Origin: Candidatus Bathyarchaeota archaeon
Lineage (GTDB): Archaea; Thermoproteota; Bathyarchaeia; Bathyarchaeales; Bathycorpusculaceae
Assembly: GCA_026014665.1 (NCBI GenBank)
Contig: JAOZHX010000008.1
Coordinates: 1-64,000, forward strand
Reading direction: 5' to 3'
DNA length: 64,000 bases
Part shown: one piece after another, positions 33,936 to 42,429 of the stretch
How the letters are laid out: each line of letters begins with the position of its first letter
Position numbering within the stretch: position 1 is the first letter of the stretch
Position numbers and translations under genes: made by a program
The notes under the pieces: model-generated
The model's input: only the letters and a program-made list of their open reading frames with translations
Databases searched by the model: none
What the model was told of the DNA's origin: nothing

Positions 33936-34757
33936 TTACATTTTCTTGTAGGGTAACCCAACGCTTTCCAAGGCTGCCAGCAAGTTCGGTTTGTCTTGGC
34001 TTTTAATGCCTTTCCAATCCAGAACCGCCAACGCCACATCTTCCAAAGTTTTCTCAGTACTCTGCTGCAACATTTCAGCATCAACAAGGTGAACCGCATA
34101 CTTGGGAATCATATGCCCAAACACGGCTTCGCCAGCCAGTGCCATGCAAGTGAACTTTTGGTTGTAGTGTGTTCCGCCTATGCCCAAAACCGCTTGGCCA
34201 GTTGGGGCTGAAAACTTGGCGATGGCTTCTATGGCGGCGTGGGCAACGGCTTGGGCGGCTTTGGCATCGCTCCATTGAGCTTCGGAACTGCCCAACTCCA
34301 CAAACATCGTTGGCACGCCAAGGCTTGGACCGTGGTGGGTGCACTCGTAGGAGACTTCAAAATCAAGGCATAGTTCCTGCTGGTAACGCATAAGGGTTAT
34401 GAGGGCTGTCTGCATGGCGGCTGCAGGTGCGACTGATAGGGTTTTGGGTAATCCGCCGAGTTCAGCTTCGCCAAAGTTGCCCGGCGTATGTACCGATAGG
34501 GTTGGTTTGCCGCTTATGCTACTGTGACGTGAAATGAAGACAATCAGGTTTGCGCTTGGGAAATCGGTGGGAAGATATTGGGCTTTGACTGATTCCTCGC
34601 TTAATGTGATTAATATCACGTTTTTGCCGTTAAAGTTGGCTGAATAGGCTGGGTTTTGCTGGTAAACTTGGTTTTTTTGGAAAGGGTAGTGGTTTAGGAT
34701 TTGCTGTTTTATGTTTAGGCTTGCAACATCCCTGTTTGAAGCTACCAGCAGTATCAT
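33936..34757 (-). CDS. dtdA: D-aminoacyl-tRNA deacylase
   Basis: The 273-residue protein has the archaeal/plant DtdA (DTD2, GEK1-like) motifs: SRHSSISGKPTLSVHTPGNFG, the CTHHGPSLGVPTMFVELGSS metal-binding stretch, and GIGGTHYNQKF. It frees tRNAs carrying D-amino acids. It is 273 residues long, normal for the family. Confidence 0.95.
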   Translation of the reverse strand: MILLVASNRDVASLNIKQQILNHYPFQKNQVYQQNPAYSANFNGKNVILITLSEESVKAQYLPTDFPSANLIVFISRHSSISGKPTLSVHTPGNFGEAELGGLPKTLSVAPAAAMQTALITLMRYQQELCLDFEVSYECTHHGPSLGVPTMFVELGSSEAQWSDAKAAQAVAHAAIEAIAKFSAPTGQAVLGIGGTHYNQKFTCMALAGEAVFGHMIPKYAVHLVDAEMLQQSTEKTLEDVALAVLDWKGIKSQDKPNLLAALESVGLPYKKM

Positions 34758-34860
34758 GTGAGTTTATCCCTTTTAGGAGTGTGCATGCTTGGTTGCGGAA
34801 AAGGTTTTTGCATAAAGCTTATTATTTCATGGTTGAATCAGCCTATTGAAGGCAAGAAAG

Positions 34861-35772
34861 ATGCATCTGATTAACTTCAAAGAACTTTCAAGCAAAGACC
34901 TTAACGACCTAGTTGATTTAGGCATAGAAACCAAGCACAACCCAAAAAAGTATGCCAAGGCGTTTGAAGGTAAATCCGCCGCGTTGATTTTTCAAAAAAC
35001 CTCCACTCGTACGCGTGTCGCTTTCGAGGTCGCGATGACTCAGCTTGGTGGTCACGGCTTGTTCATCGACTGGAGAAGCACCAACTTTGCGTTGGCAGAT
35101 ATAACTGATGAGATACGGTACTTGTCCCGTAACGTGGACTGCATCATGGCAAGACTGCTCTACAACAGCGACCTGCTCAAGATGGCAGCAGCCTCAAAGG
35201 TCCCTGTAATCAACGGTTGCGATGAGAAGTACCATCCAACCCAAGCCTTGGCAGACTTAATCACCATAAAAGAGAAGCATGGGAAATTAGAGGACGCCAA
35301 ACTCGTCTACATCGGTGTGCACAACAACGTCGCCAACTCCCTAATCGAAGGCTGCACAAAAACAGGCGTCCAGTTAACCACGGTTACGCCAATTTTTAAC
35401 GAGGCGGCAAGGGATGAGGAGCTTTTGGCTAAGGCGAAGAAGACGGGGCTTTGGAAAACCACGTTGGATGCAAAAGAAGCTGTTGCAGAGGCGGATTTTG
35501 TTTACACGGACACATGGATTGACATGGAATTCTTCACCGACCCCAAATTCGCGCAAGAAAAGGAAAGGCGCATAAAGCTGATGATGCCCTACCAAATCAA
35601 CCCCCAATTGCTGCAGGACAGCGATGCGTACATCATGCATGACATGCCCATCCACCGCGGTTACGAAATCAGCCCAGAAGCCATTGAATCGCCCAAGTCG
35701 GTGATTTATGAGCAGGCAGAAAACAGACTCTACTCGGCTAAAGCAATCCTGTTGACGCTGTCAAAGCCATGA
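34861..35772 (+). CDS. argF: Ornithine/aspartate-type carbamoyltransferase, substrate uncertain
   Basis: The 303-residue enzyme has the carbamoyl-phosphate site STRTR (48-52) and HPTQ (125-128), so it belongs to the ornithine/aspartate carbamoyltransferase family. Ornithine carbamoyltransferases normally bind ornithine with SMG and HCLP motifs. Here the matching regions read DTWIDMEFF and HDMPIHRGYEI. Annotation as argF follows overall similarity, but a different amine acceptor is possible. The ATG at 34861 is preceded by AAGG. No other arginine gene lies close by; proBA is at 51915-54286. Confidence 0.75.
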   Translation: MHLINFKELSSKDLNDLVDLGIETKHNPKKYAKAFEGKSAALIFQKTSTRTRVAFEVAMTQLGGHGLFIDWRSTNFALADITDEIRYLSRNVDCIMARLLYNSDLLKMAAASKVPVINGCDEKYHPTQALADLITIKEKHGKLEDAKLVYIGVHNNVANSLIEGCTKTGVQLTTVTPIFNEAARDEELLAKAKKTGLWKTTLDAKEAVAEADFVYTDTWIDMEFFTDPKFAQEKERRIKLMMPYQINPQLLQDSDAYIMHDMPIHRGYEISPEAIESPKSVIYEQAENRLYSAKAILLTLSKP

Positions 35773-35891
35773 CGCGGTATGTAGCTTTTCTACGGGGCAT
35801 AAACGTGGGCGGGCACATCGTTAAGAAGGAGATACTGCAGTTCATTCCGCAGGGGGCGATAAGTTCAGGAAAAAATTTTGTTGGCTCATAA
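35769..35891 (+). pseudogene. Truncated DUF1697 protein remnant
   Basis: A 40-residue frame overlapping the previous stop reads MTRYVAFLRGINVGG, the hallmark N-terminus of DUF1697 proteins, which are normally about 175 residues. It then jumps to a segment like the SGNVVF motif and stops. It is probably a deletion remnant. Confidence 0.6.
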
Positions 35892-35973
35892 TTTGGTTAT
35901 TGACTTTGTGGATTTAAGTGGTTTGTGCTACCAACATCAAAGCGGGGTTTCCTGAAATTTACTTTTAACATAA

Positions 35974-36807
35974 TCAATCTCGCTTAAGCGTCTCTTGCAG
36001 GAAATTAAGTGCTTCTTCATAAGTGATAGGGATAACATTAACTAAACCTAAACCCTTAAGTTTATTGAAAAGGCGCGCAATAGAAGGCAATTCAAGCCCA
36101 GCTGATTCAAGCAATTCTACGTCCTGCAAAACTTTATGCATCTCGCCTTCGCCAAGCAATGAGCCGTGAGCCATAACTATCACGCGTTCGGCTAACTCCG
36201 GCAAGGCCTCTACATCATGGGTCGAGATGATGATGGTTGTGCCCTCAGCATTTAATGCATTCAACATTTCTATAAGTCCTCGTCTTGAAGCTAAATCTAG
36301 ATTTGCCGTAGGTTCATCAAGGATTAATAATTCTGGCGTTAAAATCAACGCGGTTGCCAATGAAACTTTTTTCTTTTCCCCAAAACTCAACCTGTGGGGA
36401 GAGCGATCTTTCAAGTGGCTAATTCCGATGTCTTCAAGAATGTGGTTGCACCTTTTATTGATCACTTCTGAAGGTAAACCGAGGTTTCTGGGACCATATT
36501 CAATGTCTTCTTTCACACTTGGAGTAAAAAGTTGATCATCGGGGTCTTGGAACACGATGCCTATTCGAGAGCGCAATTTCGGAAAATTTTTAGAAGATGT
36601 TTCTTGCCCAAAAACTTTGATTTGGCCTTTACTCGGGTTTAACAATCCTGCAATTAAAAGAATTAACGTTGATTTGCCTGAACCGTTAGGGCCTAAAATC
36701 GCTACTCTTTCACCTTGTTTAACTTCAAGGGAAACACCCTTTAAAGCACGGACGCCGGTAGGATAAGAAAATTGGACATCTTGTACAGAGACGATTGTTT
36801 CGGACAT
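35974..36807 (-). CDS. cbiO: Cobalt/nickel ECF transporter ATPase
   Basis: The 277-residue ABC ATPase has Walker A GPNGSGKST (39-47), the signature LSFGEKKK and Walker B LLILDEPTANLD. It powers the energy-coupling module together with the CbiQ gene 11 bp upstream. The SD-like AGGAAG precedes the ATG. The presence of CbiM upstream points to cobalt or nickel as substrate. Confidence 0.93.
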   Translation of the reverse strand: MSETIVSVQDVQFSYPTGVRALKGVSLEVKQGERVAILGPNGSGKSTLILLIAGLLNPSKGQIKVFGQETSSKNFPKLRSRIGIVFQDPDDQLFTPSVKEDIEYGPRNLGLPSEVINKRCNHILEDIGISHLKDRSPHRLSFGEKKKVSLATALILTPELLILDEPTANLDLASRRGLIEMLNALNAEGTTIIISTHDVEALPELAERVIVMAHGSLLGEGEMHKVLQDVELLESAGLELPSIARLFNKLKGLGLVNVIPITYEEALNFLQETLKRD

Positions 36808-36818
36808 AAATTTTCTTC

Positions 36819-37631
36819 CTATGGTAGTGCAAGTAACACAACAGGTGTTATTAATGCTAATGCAAATGCTACGTCAAGCAAACGAAATGATGGAATTGGG
36901 CTCTTTGAAGTTTTTTCCATTTCAAATCCTCTGGCTTTCATGGCTAAATAAACTCGTTCTGAACGTTCATAGGTTCGAATAAATAAAGTGGCTATCACTG
37001 AACCTAAATCTTTGAGGGCTTTCATGTTAAATGTTTTTTTGTGAACGTAGGTTCTGGCTTCTTTCGCGATTAGAACGCTTTGGGCTTCATGGATTGATAC
37101 AAAAAAGTACCTGTAAGTGAGACTGAATAATTGTACAATTAAGTTTGGTACTTTGATTGTGGAGAGAAGCATTAACATCTTATCAAAACCGTTTGATAAT
37201 ACCAGCAACGTTATGGATGCAACACAGAACCACACCCTGATTGTGAAAACTAAGAATCGACTCACTCCCTCTGAAGTTATCGCTAAGGTTGTTATGCCGA
37301 TATTTGCTGAAGCGATTGGTGTACCAGAGGTTAAAAACAGCACAGGGATAGAGATTATGGCTGAAAATAACGGAATAAGCACGGTTCTTGAGAAAAAATG
37401 TTTGAGCGGAATTTTCGATAAAATTGCAAGAATTATTGGAATAACACAGATGATGGCTAAGTATGTTAAGTTAAAAATTAAAAGAGACAACACAATCATG
37501 GCGACAATCGTCGCAAGTTTTGCTAAGGGGTTTATTGATTGTAATAGACCTTTTCTGCTGCTTAAATCTTCAATGTAGACTAGTGATTCGGCACCTTCCA
37601 TTAGGTCTCTTAGGGATTGAGGTACTTTCAA
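36819..37631 (-). CDS. cbiQ: Cobalt/nickel ECF transporter transmembrane component
   Basis: The 270-residue membrane protein has five to six hydrophobic segments and the EcfT/CbiQ coupling motifs near EARTYV and MKARGFE, which contact the ATPases. It couples ATP hydrolysis to the CbiM substrate subunit. The start is a TTG. It lies between the CbiN-like and CbiO genes with spacings of 5 and 11 bp. Confidence 0.92.
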   Translation of the reverse strand: MKVPQSLRDLMEGAESLVYIEDLSSRKGLLQSINPLAKLATIVAMIVLSLLIFNLTYLAIICVIPIILAILSKIPLKHFFSRTVLIPLFSAIISIPVLFLTSGTPIASANIGITTLAITSEGVSRFLVFTIRVWFCVASITLLVLSNGFDKMLMLLSTIKVPNLIVQLFSLTYRYFFVSIHEAQSVLIAKEARTYVHKKTFNMKALKDLGSVIATLFIRTYERSERVYLAMKARGFEMEKTSKSPIPSFRLLDVAFALALITPVVLLALP

Positions 37632-37636
37632 TGTTA

Positions 37637-37921
37637 CTAACTCTTTTTCTTGTTTAGAAGTTTAGCGACGATTAAGCCCACAGCAAACAGCAATAGTGTA
37701 CTTGCAATACCTAAAATCACAGTCGCCCATGGGTTGTCCATTCCTGGAATGACGTAGTCTGGCAATGGGGGGTCATAGATAGGTTGCTCTTGTGCGCCTA
37801 GTTGTTCAGCTTTTAGGTCAAGAGTTTCTAGGGCGTATGACAAAAAGAAAACGCCTATCAAGACAAAGATTATGGCTACAGTTAACCCGACTATAATGGT
37901 CTTTTGATTTTTAGTTACCAT
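37637..37921 (-). CDS. CbiN/PDGLE-like small membrane subunit
   Basis: The 94-residue protein has two membrane helices flanking an extracytoplasmic loop with DPPLPDYVIPGMDNPWA, like the PDGLE/CbiN-type companions of CbiM. The ATG at 37921 overlaps the end of cbiM and has GGAGG 8 bp upstream; a longer start at 37990 is less likely. It should assist metal loading by CbiM. Confidence 0.75.
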   Translation of the reverse strand: MVTKNQKTIIVGLTVAIIFVLIGVFFLSYALETLDLKAEQLGAQEQPIYDPPLPDYVIPGMDNPWATVILGIASTLLLFAVGLIVAKLLNKKKS

Positions 37922-38609
37922 TTTCTGTTCCTCCATATTTTTTTCCAAACATAGCGAGTTTTCCCAAAACAGGACTTTTTTCCAAAACATCAGGGCGCAA
38001 TTTTAGCAATGTGCCAATGATAATGACTGTGACTATTCCTTCAGCGACTCCGATGACTGAATGATTTATTGCCATGGCAGGAACAGCTACACTCAAACCG
38101 AACTGGAAAACTGGTTGGGATAAACCAAGTTCGATTCCTGCAGAAATCGCTGAGAGCACATCGCTGACAAAGGCTGATACGAAAATGATTATGAAAAAGC
38201 TCGTAGTTGTTTTTAGTTTGAAAATCTTATTTGCCGCTAGAAAGATCATGCATGGAACGAATATGCCAATTATGCCCATGTTTAACACGTTTGCACCCAG
38301 CGCAGTAAGCCCACCGTCACCGAAAAGAAATGTCTGCAAAACTAATATTATTGTCATAGAGATGCAGCCTGCGAATGGTCCAAGTATGAGTCCTATTGTT
38401 GCACCGCCAAGTAGGTGCGCGGTCGTTCCTCCGACGATCGGGTAATTCATCATCATTGCAGCGAAGAAGAGTGCGGTGAGTAGCCCCATTATTGGTACTT
38501 GTTGCTCTGTGAGTTTTGTCTTTTTAATTGATATGCCCCAAAAGATTATAGTTATTATGAATGTCACGATTATGACGGGTAATGTTAGGAAGCCATCCGG
38601 AATGTGCAT
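37911..38609 (-). CDS. cbiM: Cobalt/nickel ECF transporter substrate-binding subunit
   Basis: The 232-residue protein starts MHIPDGFL; the N-terminal Met-His of this family directly ligates the metal. Six to seven membrane helices follow, with GTTAHLLGGATIG and NHSVIGVAEG. It captures Co2+ or Ni2+. It is the first gene of a four-gene operon. Nickel would suit a hydrogenase-using or Wood-Ljungdahl organism; cobalt would suit corrinoid use. Confidence 0.93.
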   Translation of the reverse strand: MHIPDGFLTLPVIIVTFIITIIFWGISIKKTKLTEQQVPIMGLLTALFFAAMMMNYPIVGGTTAHLLGGATIGLILGPFAGCISMTIILVLQTFLFGDGGLTALGANVLNMGIIGIFVPCMIFLAANKIFKLKTTTSFFIIIFVSAFVSDVLSAISAGIELGLSQPVFQFGLSVAVPAMAINHSVIGVAEGIVTVIIIGTLLKLRPDVLEKSPVLGKLAMFGKKYGGTENGN

Positions 38610-38648
38610 TTTATCGACTCCAACGGTGATACTGTTTCTAGAAAAAAT

Positions 38649-38692
38649 ATTACTCTAATATAAGTGTTACTTATTTGAATTTGAGTATTACT
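38649..38692 (-). promoter_or_regulatory. cbiM promoter with three TTACT repeats
   Basis: ATTACT at 38649-38654, GTTACT at 38666-38671 and ATTACT at 38687-38692 flank a TATA-like CTAATATAAG on the leftward strand. The spacing suggests binding sites for a metal-responsive repressor; which one is not known. Confidence 0.35.
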
Positions 38693-38766
38693 ATCCTGAT
38701 CTCTTAAAGAAACTTGACTATGCTTCAAATCATTTTTAGAACATCGGGGCATCGGGACATTTTCAA

Positions 38767-38802
38767 AATAATTATCATTAGCCCCAATCCCTGATAATTA
38801 TT
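38767..38802. promoter_or_regulatory. Large palindrome AATAATTATCA-N14-TGATAATTATT
   Basis: The two 11-bp arms are perfectly inverted around a 14-bp spacer, and the symmetry extends outward with a 2-bp offset (TTTCAA / TTGAAA). It lies midway between cbiM and the TspO-like gene. It looks like an operator for a dimeric or tetrameric metal regulator, or a transcript hairpin. Confidence 0.45.
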
Positions 38803-38942
38803 GAAAGCGTACCTCCGTTTGCTGGGAGGGGGAAAAAGTTCCCACGAAGCATGATGCTTTCAGGACATAGATAGCCTTTTCAATTGTTTTATATACTTTC
38901 GATCACATAGTCGCTATTGGTCGTTGTTTATGAACAAGTCAG

Positions 38943-39701
38943 ATGCGCTTAGGTATGGAAATCTGCTTTTTTTTTGTTCTAACAGTAATCGTAAACGGTA
39001 TCGCTGGCAGTACTACGTTGATTGGAGGTCAAAACACAGCGGCTGTCTCTAATAAGTACCCAACGCTCATCACACCAGCACCCTATGTTTTTGCAATCTG
39101 GGGGGTCATCTATTTCCTCTTAGGCATATTTGTAGTTTACCAAGCTCTACCCAAACAGAAAGAAAATGACTTTATACCGAAGATAAGCTGGCTATTTGTG
39201 CTTAGCAGCATCTTAAACATATCTTGGATTGTTGTCTGGCAATTTGAATACCTAACCGTTTCCGTAGTACTCATAGTAGCCTATTTACTATCACTAATCA
39301 CAATTTATCTAAGACTAAACATTGGACGGGGAAACGTTAAGATAGTAGAGAAACTGACGGTTCATTTACCGTTCAGCATCTATCTGGGGTGGTTAAGCAT
39401 CGCCACTATCGCCAACATAACTGTTGCGCTGGTAGCCAACAACTGGGACGGGTTTGGGATAGCGGCAGAAACTTGGGCGATAATCATCGTTGCAGTCGCG
39501 TTGGTGCTGACTTTGCTTATGCTTGGAATCCGAAAAGACATCGCCTACGCCTTGGTAATTATCTGGGCCTTTATCGGTATAAGTGTCAACCAATCCAACG
39601 CTAACGTTGTACTTACAACTCAGGTGGCTGTAGCAATTGCAACCGTGGCTTTGTTGACTACAGTAACATTTATGGCAATAAAAAGGAAAGGAAGAGTATA
39701 G
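38943..39701 (+). CDS. TspO/MBR-related membrane protein with probable N-terminal frameshift
   Basis: The 252-residue frame has about seven membrane segments and a tryptophan-rich core (TPAPYVFAIWGVIY, LNISWIVVWQFEYL, YLGWLSIATIANI), typical of TspO-related proteins. TspO binds tetrapyrroles and related ligands in membranes. The first residues of this frame do not look like the family. A start at 38930 in another frame gives MNKSDALRYGNLLFF, which joins well to VLTVIVNG if one T is removed from the nine-T run at 38967-38975. The intact ORF is listed; the true N-terminus is probably at 38930. Confidence 0.75.
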   Translation: MRLGMEICFFFVLTVIVNGIAGSTTLIGGQNTAAVSNKYPTLITPAPYVFAIWGVIYFLLGIFVVYQALPKQKENDFIPKISWLFVLSSILNISWIVVWQFEYLTVSVVLIVAYLLSLITIYLRLNIGRGNVKIVEKLTVHLPFSIYLGWLSIATIANITVALVANNWDGFGIAAETWAIIIVAVALVLTLLMLGIRKDIAYALVIIWAFIGISVNQSNANVVLTTQVAVAIATVALLTTVTFMAIKRKGRV

Positions 39702-39850
39702 GAACTTGGCTTAAATAAACAAAGCTCAAAACTGCCAATCAACAACTGATTGGCATAATGCCACTTGCCATTAATTGCAATTATCATGGGAATTTCTAAC
39801 ATAATTCTTAATTACCGCGTTTTCTAAACTGTTTGGCTGAGGCATATAAA

Positions 39851-40918
39851 ATGGTAAAGATGGATTTCGGCGGCGTCATAGAAGACGTTGTCACAAGAGA
39901 AGAATTCACATTGGCTAAAGCCCAAAAAATCTTAAAAAATGAAGTCGTCGTATCGCTCGGCTACGGCATCCAAGGTCAAGCGCAATCGCTTAACATGCGT
40001 GACCAAGGGATTAAAGTCATCATCGGACAAGAAAAAGAAGGAGTATTCAAAAAGGAATGGGATAAAGCCATAGCTGACGGGTGGGTTCCAGGCGAAAACC
40101 TGTTCCCCATGGAAGAAGCAGCCAAGAAAGGAACCATCAAAATGTTCTTGCTCACCGATGCTGGACAAAAAGCGGTTTGGCCAAAAATCAAAGCAACCCT
40201 CAAAAAAGGCGATGCCCTCTACTTCAGCCACGGGTTTAGCATAGTGTACAAGGAGCAGACAGGCGTAATCCCGCCTAAAGACATAGACGTCATCTTGGTC
40301 GCGCCAAAGGGCAGCGGCACGAGCGTGCGCAGAAACTTTGTGGACGGAAGCGGAATCAACTGTAGTTTTGCCGTGTTCCAAGACGCCACAGGCAAAGCCA
40401 TGGATCGTGCGCTCGCGTTGGGCATTGCCATCGGCGCAGGATACTTGTTCCCAACCACTTTTGAGAAAGAAGTCTACAGCGACCTCACAGGCGAACGCGG
40501 CACACTGATGGGAGCGCTAGAAGGCATACTTGAAGCCCAATACAACACTCTTCGCGCTCGCGGTCACAGTCCAAGCGAGGCTTTTAACGAAACCGTAGAA
40601 GAACTCACCCAGAGCCTAATCCGCCTCGTCGACGAGAACGGCATGGACTGGATGTACTGCAACTGCAGCGAAACTGCACGCATCGGCGCGCTCCGTTGGA
40701 AAGAACGGTTCCGCAGTGCAACCCAGCCAGTGTTTGACAGCCTCTACGAACTGGTTGCCGCTGGTGAAGAAACACGCATCGTCCTAGAGAAGAGCAAGGC
40801 GCCTGATTACCGCGAAAAACTCGCTTGCGAACTGACCGAGATGGGTCAAAGCGAGATGTGGCGTGCAGGAGCAACTGTGCGCTCGCTAAGACCGGGAAAG
40901 CAAAAGAAGCAACAATAG
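39851..40918 (+). CDS. ilvC: Ketol-acid reductoisomerase
   Basis: The 355-residue enzyme catalyses the NADPH-dependent rearrangement and reduction step of valine and isoleucine synthesis. The nucleotide site is GYGIQGQAQSLNMRDQG, and the catalytic knotted domain has DLTGERGTLMGALEG and CNCSETARIGA. It resembles Bacteroidetes and fungal enzymes (MVKMDFGGV, DGWVPGENLF, GHSPSEAFNETVEE, SMDYREKL-like end) more than the usual archaeal form. The ATG at 39851 matches those starts and has GAGG upstream. No other ilv gene is nearby. Confidence 0.93.
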   Translation: MVKMDFGGVIEDVVTREEFTLAKAQKILKNEVVVSLGYGIQGQAQSLNMRDQGIKVIIGQEKEGVFKKEWDKAIADGWVPGENLFPMEEAAKKGTIKMFLLTDAGQKAVWPKIKATLKKGDALYFSHGFSIVYKEQTGVIPPKDIDVILVAPKGSGTSVRRNFVDGSGINCSFAVFQDATGKAMDRALALGIAIGAGYLFPTTFEKEVYSDLTGERGTLMGALEGILEAQYNTLRARGHSPSEAFNETVEELTQSLIRLVDENGMDWMYCNCSETARIGALRWKERFRSATQPVFDSLYELVAAGEETRIVLEKSKAPDYREKLACELTEMGQSEMWRAGATVRSLRPGKQKKQQ

Positions 40919-41020
40919 CTTCCTTTTTTAGTCTCTAATTTTTTTATTGTTTTTTGTTTGTTTGGTTAGCTAAGCTTTTATACTTGGAAGCAGCGCTTGC
41001 AGCTAACTGCGAGGCTCTGT

Positions 41021-42379
41021 TTGGACTACGTTGCATTCGCTGCGTTGGTCATATTCGCGATTACGTTGTTTTTGATGATTAAGCGTCCATGGGGTCTGCG
41101 GCTGGGCTATGCTGCTGGCATAGGGGCGGTGGCTTCGCTTGTTTTGGGCACGGTGAGTTTGGGGCAGGCGGCGCAGTCCTTTTTGGATATTTGGGATGCC
41201 GCGTTGGCGTTTATCGGTATCGTAGCGTTGTCGGTTATTTTGGATGCGATGGGTTTTTTCAAGTGGGCTGCCCTTCGTGTCGTGAGGTTGGCTAAGGGAA
41301 GCGGTGTTCGACTTTATTTTTACGTTTCTTTGCTTACGGCGGCGGTGAGCATTCTTTTTGCCAATGACAGCGCCGTGCTTATTTTAACGCCGATTGTGCT
41401 GGAAATCATAGGTGAACTCAAAATCAACGAAAAAGGCAGGTTAGCATACCTCTTCGCGGCTGGGCTCATCGCGGACACTGCGGCTATGCCGTTGATTACA
41501 AGCAACCCGATTAACATTTTGAGCGCCGACTTCTTCGGTTACACATTCATCGAACACTTGGTGTTTATGGGTCCAATCGCCGTAGCTACAGTTGCGAGCA
41601 GTATGCTGCTGGTTTTCTTGTTTTTTAGGAACAAGATTCCCAAGACCTACGATGTGGGGTTGGTTGATATGTTGGCTTCGGGCTCCTCACCGATTTCGCC
41701 TAAAATGTTGAAGGTCAGTCTTGTAACTTTGGCTGCTATTGATGTTGGTTACATTATTGCTTCGCTCAGCAGGGTTCCTGTTTCTTTGGTGATTGTTGCT
41801 GGCGCGGTTTTCTTGTTGGTTGTGTATTGGGTTAACCTGAGGAATGGGCATTTCATTCAAGCAGAACGCAAGGGGCTGTGGAGTTTGGCAAAAGACATCA
41901 ACTGGGACATTGTGCTTTTCATGTTAAGCATCTTCCTTGTGGTTCAGGGGCTTACACACGCGGGAATCACCGAACTTTTGGCTTCGGCATTCGTTTCTTC
42001 AACCGCATTGCCTTCGGTCTTGGCGGTTTTGGTTCCAAGTTTGATTGTTACGGTTGGTGCAAGCTTCATGAATAATTGGCCCATGACCATCCTTGGATTA
42101 TTCACCATTGAACATGTAGCGTTGACGGCTGGGTTGGGTGGTTCAGCGTTGACGGGGCTGGTTTTCTCAAACATCATTGGCAACAATTTGGGGCCTCACT
42201 TTTTCCCATTGGGTTCGTTGGCGATTTTGATTTGGCTGGAAACCATGAGGCGCAAGGGTGTGAACATTAGCCTTTGGAGTTACCTAAAAGTCGGCGCTGT
42301 CTTGTCTATTGTGGAAGTGGTTGTGGCTTCGATTGTTCTGTGGGTTGAGCTGGGGCTGCTTGGTTTTAAGTTATTTTAA
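41021..42379 (+). CDS. ArsB/SLC13-type ion permease
   Basis: The 452-residue protein has about eleven membrane segments. The motifs FANDSAVLILTPIV and LITSNPINILSADFF are repeated in inverted form later (SFMNNWPMTILGLF, NIIGNNLGPHF), as in the ArsB/NhaD ion transporter superfamily. ArsB exports arsenite; other members move organic anions or sodium. No arsR or arsenate reductase is nearby, so arsenite is only one option. The TTG at 41021 has GAGG 6 bp upstream. Confidence 0.85.
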   Translation: MDYVAFAALVIFAITLFLMIKRPWGLRLGYAAGIGAVASLVLGTVSLGQAAQSFLDIWDAALAFIGIVALSVILDAMGFFKWAALRVVRLAKGSGVRLYFYVSLLTAAVSILFANDSAVLILTPIVLEIIGELKINEKGRLAYLFAAGLIADTAAMPLITSNPINILSADFFGYTFIEHLVFMGPIAVATVASSMLLVFLFFRNKIPKTYDVGLVDMLASGSSPISPKMLKVSLVTLAAIDVGYIIASLSRVPVSLVIVAGAVFLLVVYWVNLRNGHFIQAERKGLWSLAKDINWDIVLFMLSIFLVVQGLTHAGITELLASAFVSSTALPSVLAVLVPSLIVTVGASFMNNWPMTILGLFTIEHVALTAGLGGSALTGLVFSNIIGNNLGPHFFPLGSLAILIWLETMRRKGVNISLWSYLKVGAVLSIVEVVVASIVLWVELGLLGFKLF

Positions 42380-42429
42380 ATGCAAATAAAACAATAAATA
42401 CGCAACCGTTAAAGAGAGGATAGCTGAAA

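Larger units (their letters stand above)
38610..38942. other. Divergent control region between cbiM and the TspO-like gene
   Basis: This 333-bp stretch holds no gene. It has an 11-bp-arm palindrome (38767-38802), three ATTACT/GTTACT motifs around a leftward TATA-like box (38655-38664), and a rightward TATA-like element TTTTATATAC near 38887. Confidence 0.5.

Noticed and set aside
33827-34099. 90-residue minus-strand frame
   Set aside because: It mostly lies over dtdA in another frame and ends in a tryptophan/leucine-rich stretch typical of shadow frames.
35974-38609. Vitamin ECF transporter
   Set aside because: The CbiM start MHIPDGFL and the CbiN-like subunit identify a cobalt/nickel system.
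41021-42379. Full arsenic resistance operon
   Set aside because: No arsR, arsC or arsA is nearby, so arsenite export is not claimed.
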